Source of the DNA: an uncultured Aliterella sp.
GTDB taxonomy: Bacteria; Cyanobacteriota; Cyanobacteriia; Cyanobacteriales; Chroococcidiopsidaceae
Direction: 5' to 3'
Length of the DNA: 7,610 nucleotides
Assembly (NCBI GenBank): GCA_905479905.1
Contig: CAJQOK010000254.1
Span: forward strand, 1-7,610
Shown: positions 1 to 5,579 of the stretch, piece by piece
Layout: each line of letters opens with the position of its first letter
Numbering within the stretch: the stretch's first letter is position 1
Made by a program: the position numbers and the translations under genes
The notes under the pieces: model-generated
The model's database searches: none
What the model was told of the DNA's origin: nothing
The model's input: only the letters and a program-made list of their open reading frames with translations

Positions 1-400
1 CCTCTAATAAAACCTGAGCTAAAGTATCGATCCAAAGTTTTAATGCTTGCCCAATTTGCTTGTGAAATATATCATTAGCTTCTCCTAGCACTAGCACAGC
101 TAATATGCAAGGCTTTTGACCGCAACTGTAAAGCTCATTCACTTTTTTTGTCATTTCTCTAATTCTTAGTGACCCTGGACGCTCCCTGTCGCCCAATGGA
201 GCAATAATATTTGTCGCCAGCCAATCGTTGCTGTAATTGAGAACTACAGCAGCAATCTCTTCTTTACCTTTAGGGAAATGATGGTAAAGACTAGCTCTAC
301 CTAAACCTGTAGCCTCGGAAAGCCGCGTTAAAGTTGCACCTTCATAACCGTATTTTTGAAATACAGTTAGGAGTTGAGCGATCGTTTCGTTTTTAACCAT
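1..400 (-). CDS. TetR/AcrR-family transcriptional repressor, C-terminus cut by window edge
   Basis: Reading the minus strand from the ATG at 400 gives 133 open codons running off the left edge. The first 50 residues form a TetR helix-turn-helix: helix 2 is around residues 24-30 (LTRLSEA) and the recognition helix around 34-41 (GRASLYHH), followed by FPKGKEE. This signature and the C-terminal part seen (LGEANDIFHKQI, then LWIDTLAQVL) fit the LmrA/YxaF-like subgroup, usually about 190-200 residues, so roughly 60 are missing. The codon directly before the ATG is TAG, so no upstream start is possible; there is no clear Shine-Dalgarno. The gene is divergent from the GST gene with 90 nt between starts, and that gap holds two palindromic operators. 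The family normally represses itself and its neighbour until a small ligand binds the C-terminal domain; the ligand here is unknown. Confidence 0.93.
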   Translation of the reverse strand, partial: MVKNETIAQLLTVFQKYGYEGATLTRLSEATGLGRASLYHHFPKGKEEIAAVVLNYSNDWLATNIIAPLGDRERPGSLRIREMTKKVNELYSCGQKPCILAVLVLGEANDIFHKQIGQALKLWIDTLAQVLLE

Positions 401-426
401 CTATGTATGTGTAGTAGTTCATTGCT

Positions 427-432
427 ATTGTA
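427..432 (-). promoter_or_regulatory. Putative -10 box of the tetR promoter
   Basis: On the minus strand this reads TACAAT, five of six bases of the sigma-70 -10 consensus, and would place the tetR transcript start about 20 nt before the ATG at 400. I see no good -35 box 16-18 nt upstream, where operator sequence and an AT-rich stretch lie instead. The box overlaps the first base of the operator at 432-445, which would fit autorepression. The assignment rests on motif match only. Confidence 0.4.
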
Positions 433-445
433 CCGAACGTTTGAT
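432..445. promoter_or_regulatory. TetR operator, promoter-overlapping copy
   Basis: ACCGAACGTTTGAT matches the perfect palindrome at 460-473 at 12 of 14 positions; both differences are in the right half-arm. With the preceding T, the two sites form a direct repeat of 15 bp (431-445 and 459-473) with centres 28 bp apart, close to an integral number of helical turns short of three. It lies between the putative -35 and -10 of the GST promoter and abuts the tetR -10, so binding could silence both directions. Confidence 0.6.
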
Positions 446-459
446 ACAGTAATTTTTAT

Positions 460-473
460 ACCGAACGTTCGGT
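460..473. promoter_or_regulatory. TetR operator, perfect 14-bp palindrome
   Basis: ACCGAACGTTCGGT equals its own reverse complement over all 14 bases. Its size, perfect dyad symmetry and place between a tetR gene and its divergent neighbour are what TetR-family dimers bind. It ends 17 nt before the GST start codon and lies in the predicted leader. No protein binding is shown by sequence alone. Confidence 0.75.
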
Positions 474-490
474 TTTATGGAGAAAAAGCA

Positions 491-1087
491 ATGCTAAAAC
501 TGTACGACCTAAATTTGTCAGGAAACTGCTATAAAGTTAGGCTAATGTTGTCATTATTGAGATTAGAGCATGAGCTTGTAGCTGTTAATTTATCAGCCGG
601 GGAAAATAAGTCGAGCGCTTTTGTGAAATTAAATCCGTTTGGACAAGTACCAATTCTCATAGATGGCGATGTAGTTATTCGAGATTCTCAAGCGATTTTG
701 GTATATTTGGCGCGGCGCTACGGTGGTGAGGATTGGCTACCTCTAGAAGCAGAAGCAATGGCTAAAGTTGGGCAATGGTTATCGACCGCAGCAAATGAAA
801 TTCAACACAGTGTTGCCGCCGCTAGGTTGCATTTTATATTTAACGCCAAGATAGATTTAGAATTAGCCCGAAGCAAAACTTTTAAAATCCTGCAAGTTAT
901 GGACGAACACTTGCAAAAGCAAGACTGGTTAGAAGGAAATCGCCCAACTATTGCCGATATTGCTTGCTTTCCTTACATTGCCTTAGCCGCCGATGGCAAA
1001 ATTGCCTTGGAAGATTATCTTCATGTAATTGTTTGGATTAGTCGCATCAAGCAGCTTCCCGGTTATGTAGGGATGCCGGGATTGTAA
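491..1087 (+). CDS. Glutathione S-transferase family protein
   Basis: A soluble two-domain GST-fold protein of 198 residues, the usual family length. The thioredoxin-like N-terminal domain opens with MLKLYDLNLSGNCYK; Ser10 or Cys13 could be the residue that activates the glutathione thiol. The cis-proline is Pro54 (GQVPIL), and Asp65-Ser66 (RDSQAI) is the pair that holds the gamma-glutamyl group. The C-terminal helical domain carries the N-capping box of the hydrophobic core (PTIADIACFPY). The frame stays open back to 374, which would add 39 residues, but that stretch lies across the promoter and operators, while GGAGA at 479-483 sits 7 nt before the ATG at 491, so I take 491. It is followed after 33 nt by a flavin-binding protein gene, and the pair is probably controlled by the divergent TetR protein. 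The substrate is unknown; xenobiotic or electrophile conjugation is the family inference. Confidence 0.93.
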   Translation: MLKLYDLNLSGNCYKVRLMLSLLRLEHELVAVNLSAGENKSSAFVKLNPFGQVPILIDGDVVIRDSQAILVYLARRYGGEDWLPLEAEAMAKVGQWLSTAANEIQHSVAAARLHFIFNAKIDLELARSKTFKILQVMDEHLQKQDWLEGNRPTIADIACFPYIALAADGKIALEDYLHVIVWISRIKQLPGYVGMPGL

Positions 1088-1120
1088 GTCATTTAGGTAA
1101 AATTATTGGGGAGCTAGGCA

Positions 1121-2029
1121 ATGATTTATCATTCGGGAGAACTTGCAGTCCAAGCGCGCTTAGGTGTTCAAGCAGAAGCCGAAAGTTTAGCAAAGGCAAT
1201 CGGTGGTGCAGTTGTTAAGCCAGCAATGCAAAGTTTTTTAGCTAGTCAAAGATTAGCGATCGCCAGTACTATTGATTCGGGCAACCGTGTTTGGGCTTCT
1301 TTACTTACGGGCGAACCAGGATTTTTGCAAGCCGTAGCCGAACAAATAGTAAAAATTGCTATCGACAGCGACGAGTTGAAAGAAAATTTACGCCTTGCAG
1401 AGGAACTTGGTTTATTGGTCATTGATTTAGCCACCCGCAAGCGGTTGAGATTGAACGGTAAAGCCAAGTTGCAGGGCGAAAATAAGATTTATTTGCATAC
1501 CCAGCAAGTATATTTCAACTGCCCTCAGTACATCCAAAAACGGGAAATTAATGCTACTCTTAATCGCGGTAAATCTAGCGTCCAAATTGGAGAAACGCTA
1601 TCGCCTCAGCAGCAACAATTTATCCAACAAGCAGATACATTTTTTATTGCTAGTTATCACCCCCAAGGCGGCGCGGATGCTTCCCATCGTGGCGGTTATC
1701 CAGGCTTTGTTAGAGTTTTGTATCTAAATAAGTTAGTTTTTCCTGATTATGCTGGCAATAATATGTTTAATACTTTGGGCAATTTGGTAGAAAATCCACA
1801 AGCCGGACTATTATTTATTGATTTTGCAACGGGAGATACGCTTCAGCTTACCGGGAAAGCTGCGGTCGCACAGAATACTAAAAAAGCTCTACAATTTGCT
1901 GGTGCTAACCGTTTGGTAGAGTTTCAAATTGAAAAAGTAAAGTTTCTCACGTCGGCTACTTCCTTTCAATGGCAGTTTAAAGAATATTCCCCTTATTTAC
2001 CTATGAAAACAAAACCGCAAACAGATTAA
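1121..2029 (+). CDS. Pyridoxamine 5'-phosphate oxidase-like flavin-nucleotide-binding protein
   Basis: A cytoplasmic protein of 302 residues, twice the size of a single split-barrel domain and apparently made of two related halves. An N-terminal split barrel spans about residues 40-145 (RLAIASTIDSGNRVWASLLTG, ending in VYFNCPQYIQKRE). A second spans about 165-290 (FFIASYHPQGGADASHRGG, then FPDYAGNNMFNTLGNL and GLLFIDFATGDTLQLTG). The motifs match the predicted flavin-nucleotide-binding family related to PNPOx (COG3576 type), not the vitamin B6 enzyme PdxH. No pathway role is established by sequence; flavin-dependent reduction of a small molecule is likely. The start is supported by GGGGAG at 1108-1113, 7 nt upstream. 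It lies 33 nt after the GST gene and 34 nt before zds, so co-transcription with the TetR-controlled GST gene is likely. Confidence 0.88.
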   Translation: MIYHSGELAVQARLGVQAEAESLAKAIGGAVVKPAMQSFLASQRLAIASTIDSGNRVWASLLTGEPGFLQAVAEQIVKIAIDSDELKENLRLAEELGLLVIDLATRKRLRLNGKAKLQGENKIYLHTQQVYFNCPQYIQKREINATLNRGKSSVQIGETLSPQQQQFIQQADTFFIASYHPQGGADASHRGGYPGFVRVLYLNKLVFPDYAGNNMFNTLGNLVENPQAGLLFIDFATGDTLQLTGKAAVAQNTKKALQFAGANRLVEFQIEKVKFLTSATSFQWQFKEYSPYLPMKTKPQTD

Positions 2030-2063
2030 AATATGTAAAGAATCGAGAAGGGTTAAATACTAG

Positions 2064-3536
2064 ATGCGTGTGGCGATCGTTGGGGCGGGACTGGCTGGGC
2101 TGGCAACGGCTGTAGAATTAGTAGATGCGGGGATAGAAGTAGAAATTTTTGAATCGCGTCCTTTTGTGGGCGGCAAAGTTGGCAGTTGGGTAGACCCGGA
2201 TGGCAATCATGTAGAGATGGGATTGCACGTCTTTTTTGGTAACTACTACAAACTTTTTGAGTTGATGAAAAAAGTGGGTGCGTTAGAAAGCCTGCTTTTA
2301 AAGCAGCATACCCATAGTTTTATTAATGAAGGCGGACACATTGGCGAATTAGATTTTCGCTTTCTTACGGGTGCGCCCTTCAACGGGTTAAAGGCATTTT
2401 TTACTACTTCCCAGCTATCGTTACTTGATAAAGCCCTTAATGCGATCGCACTTGGTACTAGCCCCATAGTCCGAGGCTTGGTAGACTTTGACGGGGCAAT
2501 GAGAACTATCCGCGATTTGGATAAAGTTAGCTTTGCTGATTGGTTTCGCCGCCAAGGAGGGGGAAATGGCAGTCTTAAGCGGATGTGGAACCCGATCGCC
2601 TACGCCCTTGGCTTTATCGATACCGAAAATATTTCTGCTCGCTGTATGCTAACAATCTTCTTGATGTTTGCTACCAAAAGCGAAGCGTCAGTATTACGAA
2701 TGCTAGAAGGTTCGCCCCACGAGTATTTGCTGAAGCCAATTGTGGAATATTTAGAGGCTAGAGGGGCAAAAATCCACACTCGCCGCCGCGTTAGAGAAAT
2801 TCAGTACGCCGAAGAAGGTGAACAGACAAAAGTTACCGGGTTAGTAATTGCTAAAGGCGAAATTGAAGAAACAATTGTAGCTGATGCTTATTTATTTGCT
2901 TGCGATGTACCGGGAATTCAGAAAATATTACCCCCACAATGGCGCAAATGGTCTCAATTTGACAAAATTTATAAATTAGATACTGTCCCGGTTGCTACAG
3001 TCCAACTAAGATTTGATGGTTGGGTAACAGAATTGCAAAATGCGCAAAGCCGGACGCAATTAGACCATGCCGCAGGGATAGATAATTTACTATATACAGC
3101 CGACGCGGACTTTTCTTGTTTTGCAGATTTGGCTTTAACTAGCCCTAGCAATTATTACATTCCCGGAAAAGGCTCGTTAATGCAACTGGTACTAACCCCA
3201 GGAGATCCTTTTATTAAACAAAGTAACGAAGAAATTGCCCAGCACGTCCTTAAGCAAGTCCACGCCTTATTTCCCTCATCGCGGGAATTAAATATGACTT
3301 GGTTTAGCGTAGTGAAACTCGCTCAGTCATTATATCGAGAAGCTCCGGGAATGGACAAGTATCGTCCAGCGCAAAAAACACCGATAAGTAATTTCTTTCT
3401 GGCAGGGAGCTATACTCAGCAAGACTACATCGATAGTATGGAAGGTGCTACGCTTTCTGGTCTTCAGGCGGCTAAAGCAATTTTGGCTAGTGTAGAGGAA
3501 ATAAAAAATCCTCAGCAATTATCTACGGTATCCTGA
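2064..3536 (+). CDS. zds: Zeta-carotene desaturase (9,9'-di-cis-zeta-carotene desaturase)
   Basis: This enzyme, also called crtQ, takes 9,9'-di-cis-zeta-carotene through neurosporene to 7,9,7',9'-tetra-cis-lycopene with a plastoquinone-type acceptor, in the four-step poly-cis carotenoid route of cyanobacteria and plants. It acts at the thylakoid or plasma membrane as a peripheral flavoprotein. The 490 residues match the usual length. The N-terminal FAD-binding Rossmann motif is GAGLAG at 7-12, with Glu30 at the end of strand 2 for the ribose, then FVGGKVGSW. The sequence [21 protein letters not shown] is the ZDS rather than phytoene-desaturase version of this region. The C-terminal FAD motif is at 447-472 ([20 protein letters not shown]). 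AGAAGGG at 2046-2052 is the likely ribosome site, spaced 11 nt from the ATG. It sits 34 nt after the flavoprotein gene and 21 nt before a SRPBCC gene. A separate promoter inside the end of the upstream gene is possible but not evident. Confidence 0.97.
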   Translation: MRVAIVGAGLAGLATAVELVDAGIEVEIFESRPFVGGKVGSWVDPDGNHVEMGLHVFFGNYYKLFELMKKVGALESLLLKQHTHSFINEGGHIGELDFRFLTGAPFNGLKAFFTTSQLSLLDKALNAIALGTSPIVRGLVDFDGAMRTIRDLDKVSFADWFRRQGGGNGSLKRMWNPIAYALGFIDTENISARCMLTIFLMFATKSEASVLRMLEGSPHEYLLKPIVEYLEARGAKIHTRRRVREIQYAEEGEQTKVTGLVIAKGEIEETIVADAYLFACDVPGIQKILPPQWRKWSQFDKIYKLDTVPVATVQLRFDGWVTELQNAQSRTQLDHAAGIDNLLYTADADFSCFADLALTSPSNYYIPGKGSLMQLVLTPGDPFIKQSNEEIAQHVLKQVHALFPSSRELNMTWFSVVKLAQSLYREAPGMDKYRPAQKTPISNFFLAGSYTQQDYIDSMEGATLSGLQAAKAILASVEEIKNPQQLSTVS

Positions 3537-3557
3537 ACAATAATAGAGGAAAACTAG

Positions 3558-4022
3558 ATGGCTGATTGGTTAGAACATAGCGTACAGATTGAAGTAGATA
3601 CTCCTATAGATGTAGTTTGGCAGCTATGGGCAGATTTAGAGCAAATGCCTTTATGGATGCAATGGATTGATTCGGTAAAAGTTCTCCCAGACGATCCTCA
3701 ACTATCGCGCTGGAAGCTAAAAACAGGTAGTTTAGAATTTAGTTGGCTATCGCGGATTACAAAAATTGTTCCTCACCAAATTATTGAGTGGGAATCAGTG
3801 GATGGTTTACCTAATCGGGGCGCTATTCGCTTTTACGATCGCCATAATAGTAGTATTGTAAAACTCTCTATTGCCTATGCTATTCCTGGGCTTTTGGGAA
3901 AACTAATGGACAACCTATTTTTAGGCAAAGCTGTAGAATCAAGCCTTAAGCAAAGTTTAGAGAGTTTCCGCGATTACGCCCAGCAACCAACATCTTCGCA
4001 AGTCGAGACACAAACAAGTTGA
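3558..4022 (+). CDS. SRPBCC (START/cyclase-dehydrase-like) family protein
   Basis: A 154-residue single-domain protein with the SRPBCC helix-grip pattern: a first strand (residues 7-13, HSVQIEV), the DVVWQLWADLEQMPLWMQWI segment, beta strands with the IEWESVDGLPNRGAIRFYDR stretch, and a long C-terminal helix (about 115-145, LGKLMDNLFLGKAVESSLKQ). This fold encloses a hydrophobic cavity that binds lipids, polyketides or isoprenoids. No catalytic residues can be assigned. AGAGGA at 3545-3550 lies 7 nt before the ATG. It follows zds by 21 nt, and from memory the same neighbour pair occurs in Synechocystis (slr0940/slr0941), so the linkage looks functional. A role in handling carotene intermediates or quinones near the desaturase is my inference, not established. 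Confidence 0.85.
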   Translation: MADWLEHSVQIEVDTPIDVVWQLWADLEQMPLWMQWIDSVKVLPDDPQLSRWKLKTGSLEFSWLSRITKIVPHQIIEWESVDGLPNRGAIRFYDRHNSSIVKLSIAYAIPGLLGKLMDNLFLGKAVESSLKQSLESFRDYAQQPTSSQVETQTS

Positions 4023-4035
4023 ACGTCTAACAAGC

Positions 4036-4115
4036 GCGATCGCATTACGACAGTGCAATTGTAATAAATCAATTGCACCTAACACAATGGTTGTAATTTC
4101 GTTTAGGGCGATCGC
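4036..4115. repeat. HIP1 octamers (two in this gap; eight in the window)
   Basis: GCGATCGC occurs at 4036-4043 and 4108-4115 in this gap, and also at 1256-1263, 2442-2449, 6042-6049, 6060-6067, 6673-6680 and 7055-7062. This highly iterated palindrome is a hallmark of many cyanobacterial genomes. It appears in genes and between them, so it is not a marker of a particular function here; it supports the taxonomic reading. The copies at 6042 and 6060 are only 18 bp apart inside gloB. Confidence 0.9.
4053..4078 (+). terminator. Hairpin after the zds-SRPBCC genes, possible terminator or RNA-end structure
   Basis: GTGCAATTG (4053-4061) pairs perfectly with CAATTGCAC (4070-4078) around an 8-nt loop, TAATAAAT. 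It starts 31 nt after the SRPBCC stop. There is no T-run after it on the plus strand (CTAACACAATGG follows), so it is not a classical intrinsic terminator. It could instead protect or define the 3' end of the mRNA, or be a protein-binding dyad upstream of the Uma2 gene. Confidence 0.4.
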
Positions 4116-4142
4116 AACTCCTAACTATTCGCCAGCATTGAC

Positions 4143-4706
4143 ATGATGATTCAATCTACTATAAAACTCACTCTTGAAGAATTTTTTGCTTTATCAGTAA
4201 GTGATGTAGCTTATGAATTAATTGAAGGTCAAGCAATACCAAAAATGTCGCCTAAAAGATTTCATGCTGGCGTTCAAAAAGCTCTACTAATATTAATGGA
4301 TGCTTGGGCAGAAAATAGAGGCTATTTATACCCAGAATGGGCGGTACGATTAAAACGTAACAACGAAGATTGGGTTCCTGTCCCAGACATAACTTATATT
4401 TCCTACAGTCGCCTTAGCGCCGATTGGCTGGAAGACGAAGCTTGTCCTGTTGCACCAGAACTTGTAATTGAAATTATTTCCCCAGGGCAAACTTTTGGAG
4501 ACTTGACCCAAAAAGCCACCGATTACTTAACTGCCGGAGTTTTGTGGGTTTGGATTGTGGATTCCTTAGCGCGTAGCGTTACGGTTTTTTACCCTGATGC
4601 GCCACCACGCACTTATACAAAGCTATCGCTTATAACTGACACAATTCTAGAGGGTTTAGAATTTACTCCTCAGCAAATATTTCAACAAGCTAGGCTACCT
4701 AGTTGA
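4143..4706 (+). CDS. Uma2 family protein (DUF820), PD-(D/E)xK nuclease fold
   Basis: A 187-residue protein of the family that is strongly expanded in cyanobacteria. Features in order: LTLEEFFAL, YELIEGQAIPKMSP with Glu28, HAGVQKALL, then the putative active site. Asp82 (VPVPDITYI), Glu110 (APELVIEIISPGQ) and Lys124 (LTQKATDYLTAGV) form a complete PD-(D/E)xK set, so the copy looks intact. IxVWIVD and the C-terminal LEGLEFTPQQIF are also typical. The biological role of the family is not settled; endonuclease activity is predicted from the fold. Two adjacent ATGs (4143, 4146) are possible starts and neither has a recognisable Shine-Dalgarno. The gene stands alone between the carotenoid genes and a toxin-antitoxin locus. 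Confidence 0.88.
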   Translation: MMIQSTIKLTLEEFFALSVSDVAYELIEGQAIPKMSPKRFHAGVQKALLILMDAWAENRGYLYPEWAVRLKRNNEDWVPVPDITYISYSRLSADWLEDEACPVAPELVIEIISPGQTFGDLTQKATDYLTAGVLWVWIVDSLARSVTVFYPDAPPRTYTKLSLITDTILEGLEFTPQQIFQQARLPS

Positions 4707-4743
4707 TTAAACAATATAGATTAGCAACATTTGTGAAGAATGC

Positions 4744-4763
4744 AAAATAATAGCTATTGTTTT
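4744..4763. terminator. AT-rich near-palindrome after the Uma2 gene
   Basis: AAAATAATAGCTATTGTTTT is a 20-nt inverted repeat with a single T/G pair among ten. It lies 38 nt after the Uma2 stop and ends in TTTT on the plus strand and AAAA-complement on the other, so it could act as a weak terminator in either direction. The stem is almost all A/T and has no spacer loop, which weakens the case. A regulatory dyad for the toxin-antitoxin genes downstream is an alternative. Confidence 0.3.
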
Positions 4764-4827
4764 AAATATTTACTTAACTAAAGATGCTTTCAACCTTGGC
4801 TTGCATACCTCCAAAAAAATATCTGAT

Positions 4828-4857
4828 TTGACAATCCTTAGAAATGCAGACTACGAT
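4828..4857 (+). promoter_or_regulatory. Putative sigma-70 promoter of the toxin-antitoxin operon
   Basis: A perfect TTGACA (4828-4833) is followed after 18 nt by TACGAT (4852-4857), four of six -10 bases. Transcription would begin near 4864, about 22 nt before the ATG at 4886. The upstream in-frame ATG at 4844 lies inside this promoter, which argues against using it as the start. No clear operator for autoregulation is visible between 4858 and 4885. Confidence 0.5.
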
Positions 4858-4885
4858 AGCATTATTGAGAGTTTGGTTAAACATC

Positions 4886-5092
4886 ATGTTTACCTTATCA
4901 AAGGATAAGAAAGTTGAGAATCCTCTAGGAACAACATCGCCTAAAAAGATTTTACAAGAAATTGATGGTGGCAAAACCGATTGCGTACCTGTGAGCGAAG
5001 CTACTTACGATCCTGAGTTTGAGCAGGCGATGGAGGCTTACAAAAAAGTGAGCTGCTTATACAAAAACGCCCTACGCGAACTAGCTAAGTAA
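4886..5092 (+). CDS. Putative antitoxin of the Doc-type toxin-antitoxin pair
   Basis: A 68-residue, highly charged protein directly before a Doc toxin gene. I do not recognise it as classical Phd; the antitoxin role is inferred from position and size. Residues 1-40 (MFTLSKDKK, then KKILQEIDGGKTD) have no obvious DNA-binding motif I can name. The C-terminal part (DPEFEQAMEAYKKVS, LYKNALRELAK) is predicted as an amphipathic helix, the kind of tail antitoxins lay over a toxin cleft. The frame is open to 4844, which would add 14 hydrophobic residues, but that overlaps a good promoter, so I prefer 4886. The ribosome site is poor (GAGAG at 4867-4871 is too far). Its last 28 codons are duplicated just downstream. 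The stop TAA is 87 nt before the toxin start. Confidence 0.7.
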   Translation: MFTLSKDKKVENPLGTTSPKKILQEIDGGKTDCVPVSEATYDPEFEQAMEAYKKVSCLYKNALRELAK

Positions 5093-5191
5093 ACTAACCG
5101 TCCTGAGTTTGAGCAGGCGATGGAAACTTACAGAAAAGTGAGCGGCTTACACAAAAGTGCCCTACGCCGAACTAGCTAAGTGAAAGAACCG
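5011..5191 (+). repeat. Tandem duplication of about 90 bp covering the antitoxin tail and toxin start
   Basis: Unit 1 is 5011-5100 and unit 2 is 5101-5191, directly abutting. By eye they differ at about ten positions plus one inserted C in unit 2 (CGCCGAAC against CGCGAAC). Both open with TCCTGAGTTTGAGCAGGCGA and share CTAGCTAAGT. The similarity goes on through the first codons of the toxin gene (AAGTAAACTAACCG against AAGTGAAAGAACCG), so the copied segment spans the antitoxin-toxin junction. The step is exactly 90 nt, keeping the reading frame. The divergence shows the event is not brand new. Confidence 0.9.
5101..5179 (+). pseudogene. Second copy of the antitoxin C-terminus, truncated and frameshifted
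   Basis: In the frame of the antitoxin, after its TAA stop (5090-5092), the codons read RPEFEQAMETYRKVSGLHKSAL, clearly the antitoxin tail again. An inserted C at about 5167-5168 turns the expected RELAK ending into RRTS and a TAA at 5177-5179. That stop touches the GTG start of doc at 5180. The copy has no antitoxin N-terminus, so it is a remnant. An internal ATG at 5119 could start a 19-codon peptide ending at the toxin start, which might keep translational coupling; no ribosome site supports this. Confidence 0.75.
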
Positions 5192-5572
5192 TTTTGGCTT
5201 GATGAGCGGATGGTCAAAGCCTTCCATGAAGAACAAATTTGTATGCATGGAGGGCTACCAGGTATTCGAGATGAAAATATGTTAGCAGCAAGTTGTGCTA
5301 GAGCCAGACATTTATTTGCTTATGTCAATACCGCTACCGTGTTTGATTTAGCTGCGGCTTATGGTTACGCTTTTGCTAAAAACCATGCTTTCATAGATGG
5401 CAATAAAAGGGTAGCTTTTATTTCAATACTTACTTTTCTCTATTTGAATGGGTTTCTGCTTCAAGTTCCAGAAATGGAAGCGGTTTTAGTTATTAGTCGT
5501 CTAGCATCAGGCGAAGAAACACAAGAATCTATATCAGAGTGGTTAGCTAAAAACTCGCTAAAACTTAGTTAA
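5180..5572 (+). CDS. doc: Death-on-curing (Doc) family toxin, Fic fold
   Basis: A 130-residue Fic/Doc protein, the normal Doc size. The active-site loop is HAFIDGNKR at residues 69-77, with His69, Asp73, Asn75, Lys76 and Arg77. Upstream are the family segments HEEQICMHGGLPGIRDENML (16-35), ARARHLFAY, and AAAYGYAFAKNH. Doc of phage P1 phosphorylates EF-Tu and stops translation; the same activity is likely but not proven here. The start is GTG at 5180: the residues just after it (KEPFWLDE) are family-like, and the next ATG (5210) would remove them. No clear Shine-Dalgarno precedes it. In unit 2 of the repeat, the bases AAGTGA show that an unshifted antitoxin frame would end in a GTGA overlap with this start, the usual coupled layout. 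The gene converges on gloB. Confidence 0.93.
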   Translation: MKEPFWLDERMVKAFHEEQICMHGGLPGIRDENMLAASCARARHLFAYVNTATVFDLAAAYGYAFAKNHAFIDGNKRVAFISILTFLYLNGFLLQVPEMEAVLVISRLASGEETQESISEWLAKNSLKLS

Positions 5573-5577
5573 CTAAG
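5564..5577. terminator. Perfect 14-bp palindrome at the doc/gloB convergent ends
   Basis: CTTAGTTAACTAAG is its own reverse complement and covers the doc stop codon (5570-5572); the gloB stop is 3 bp further. The 11-mer CGCTAAAACTT flanks it as a direct repeat at 5556-5566 and 5578-5588. It is the only dyad in the 7-nt gap between two converging genes, so a two-way end signal is possible. It has no loop and no T-run, so the terminator call is weak. Confidence 0.3.
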
Positions 5578-5579
5578 CG

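Larger units (their letters stand above)
422..450 (+). promoter_or_regulatory. Putative sigma-70 promoter of the GST operon
   Basis: TTGCTA (422-427) and TACAGT (445-450) are separated by 17 nt and each match the sigma-70 hexamers at four or more positions. Transcription would start near 457, giving a leader of about 35 nt before the GST start at 491. One operator (432-445) covers the spacer and touches the -10, and the second (460-473) sits just after the predicted start. That is the geometry expected for steric repression. It is a prediction from motif and spacing only. Confidence 0.5.

Noticed and set aside
1246..1467. Minus-strand 73-codon frame in the flavoprotein gene
   Set aside because: Entirely within a well-supported gene, with no start signals; a chance open frame.
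4567..4585. GCG/TAGCG-rich stretch in the Uma2 gene resembling a short cyanobacterial dispersed repeat
   Set aside because: It is in frame and codes for ordinary family residues (SLARSVTV); no second copy in the window.
4844..4885. Longer antitoxin N-terminus starting at ATG 4844
   Set aside because: The ATG lies between the -35 and -10 of the best promoter, so it would precede the transcript start; kept only as an alternative.
4774..4974. Minus-strand 66-codon frame opposite the antitoxin start
   Set aside because: It lies across the toxin-antitoxin promoter and the antitoxin gene, has no ribosome site and no recognisable motif; it is a shadow of the plus-strand gene.
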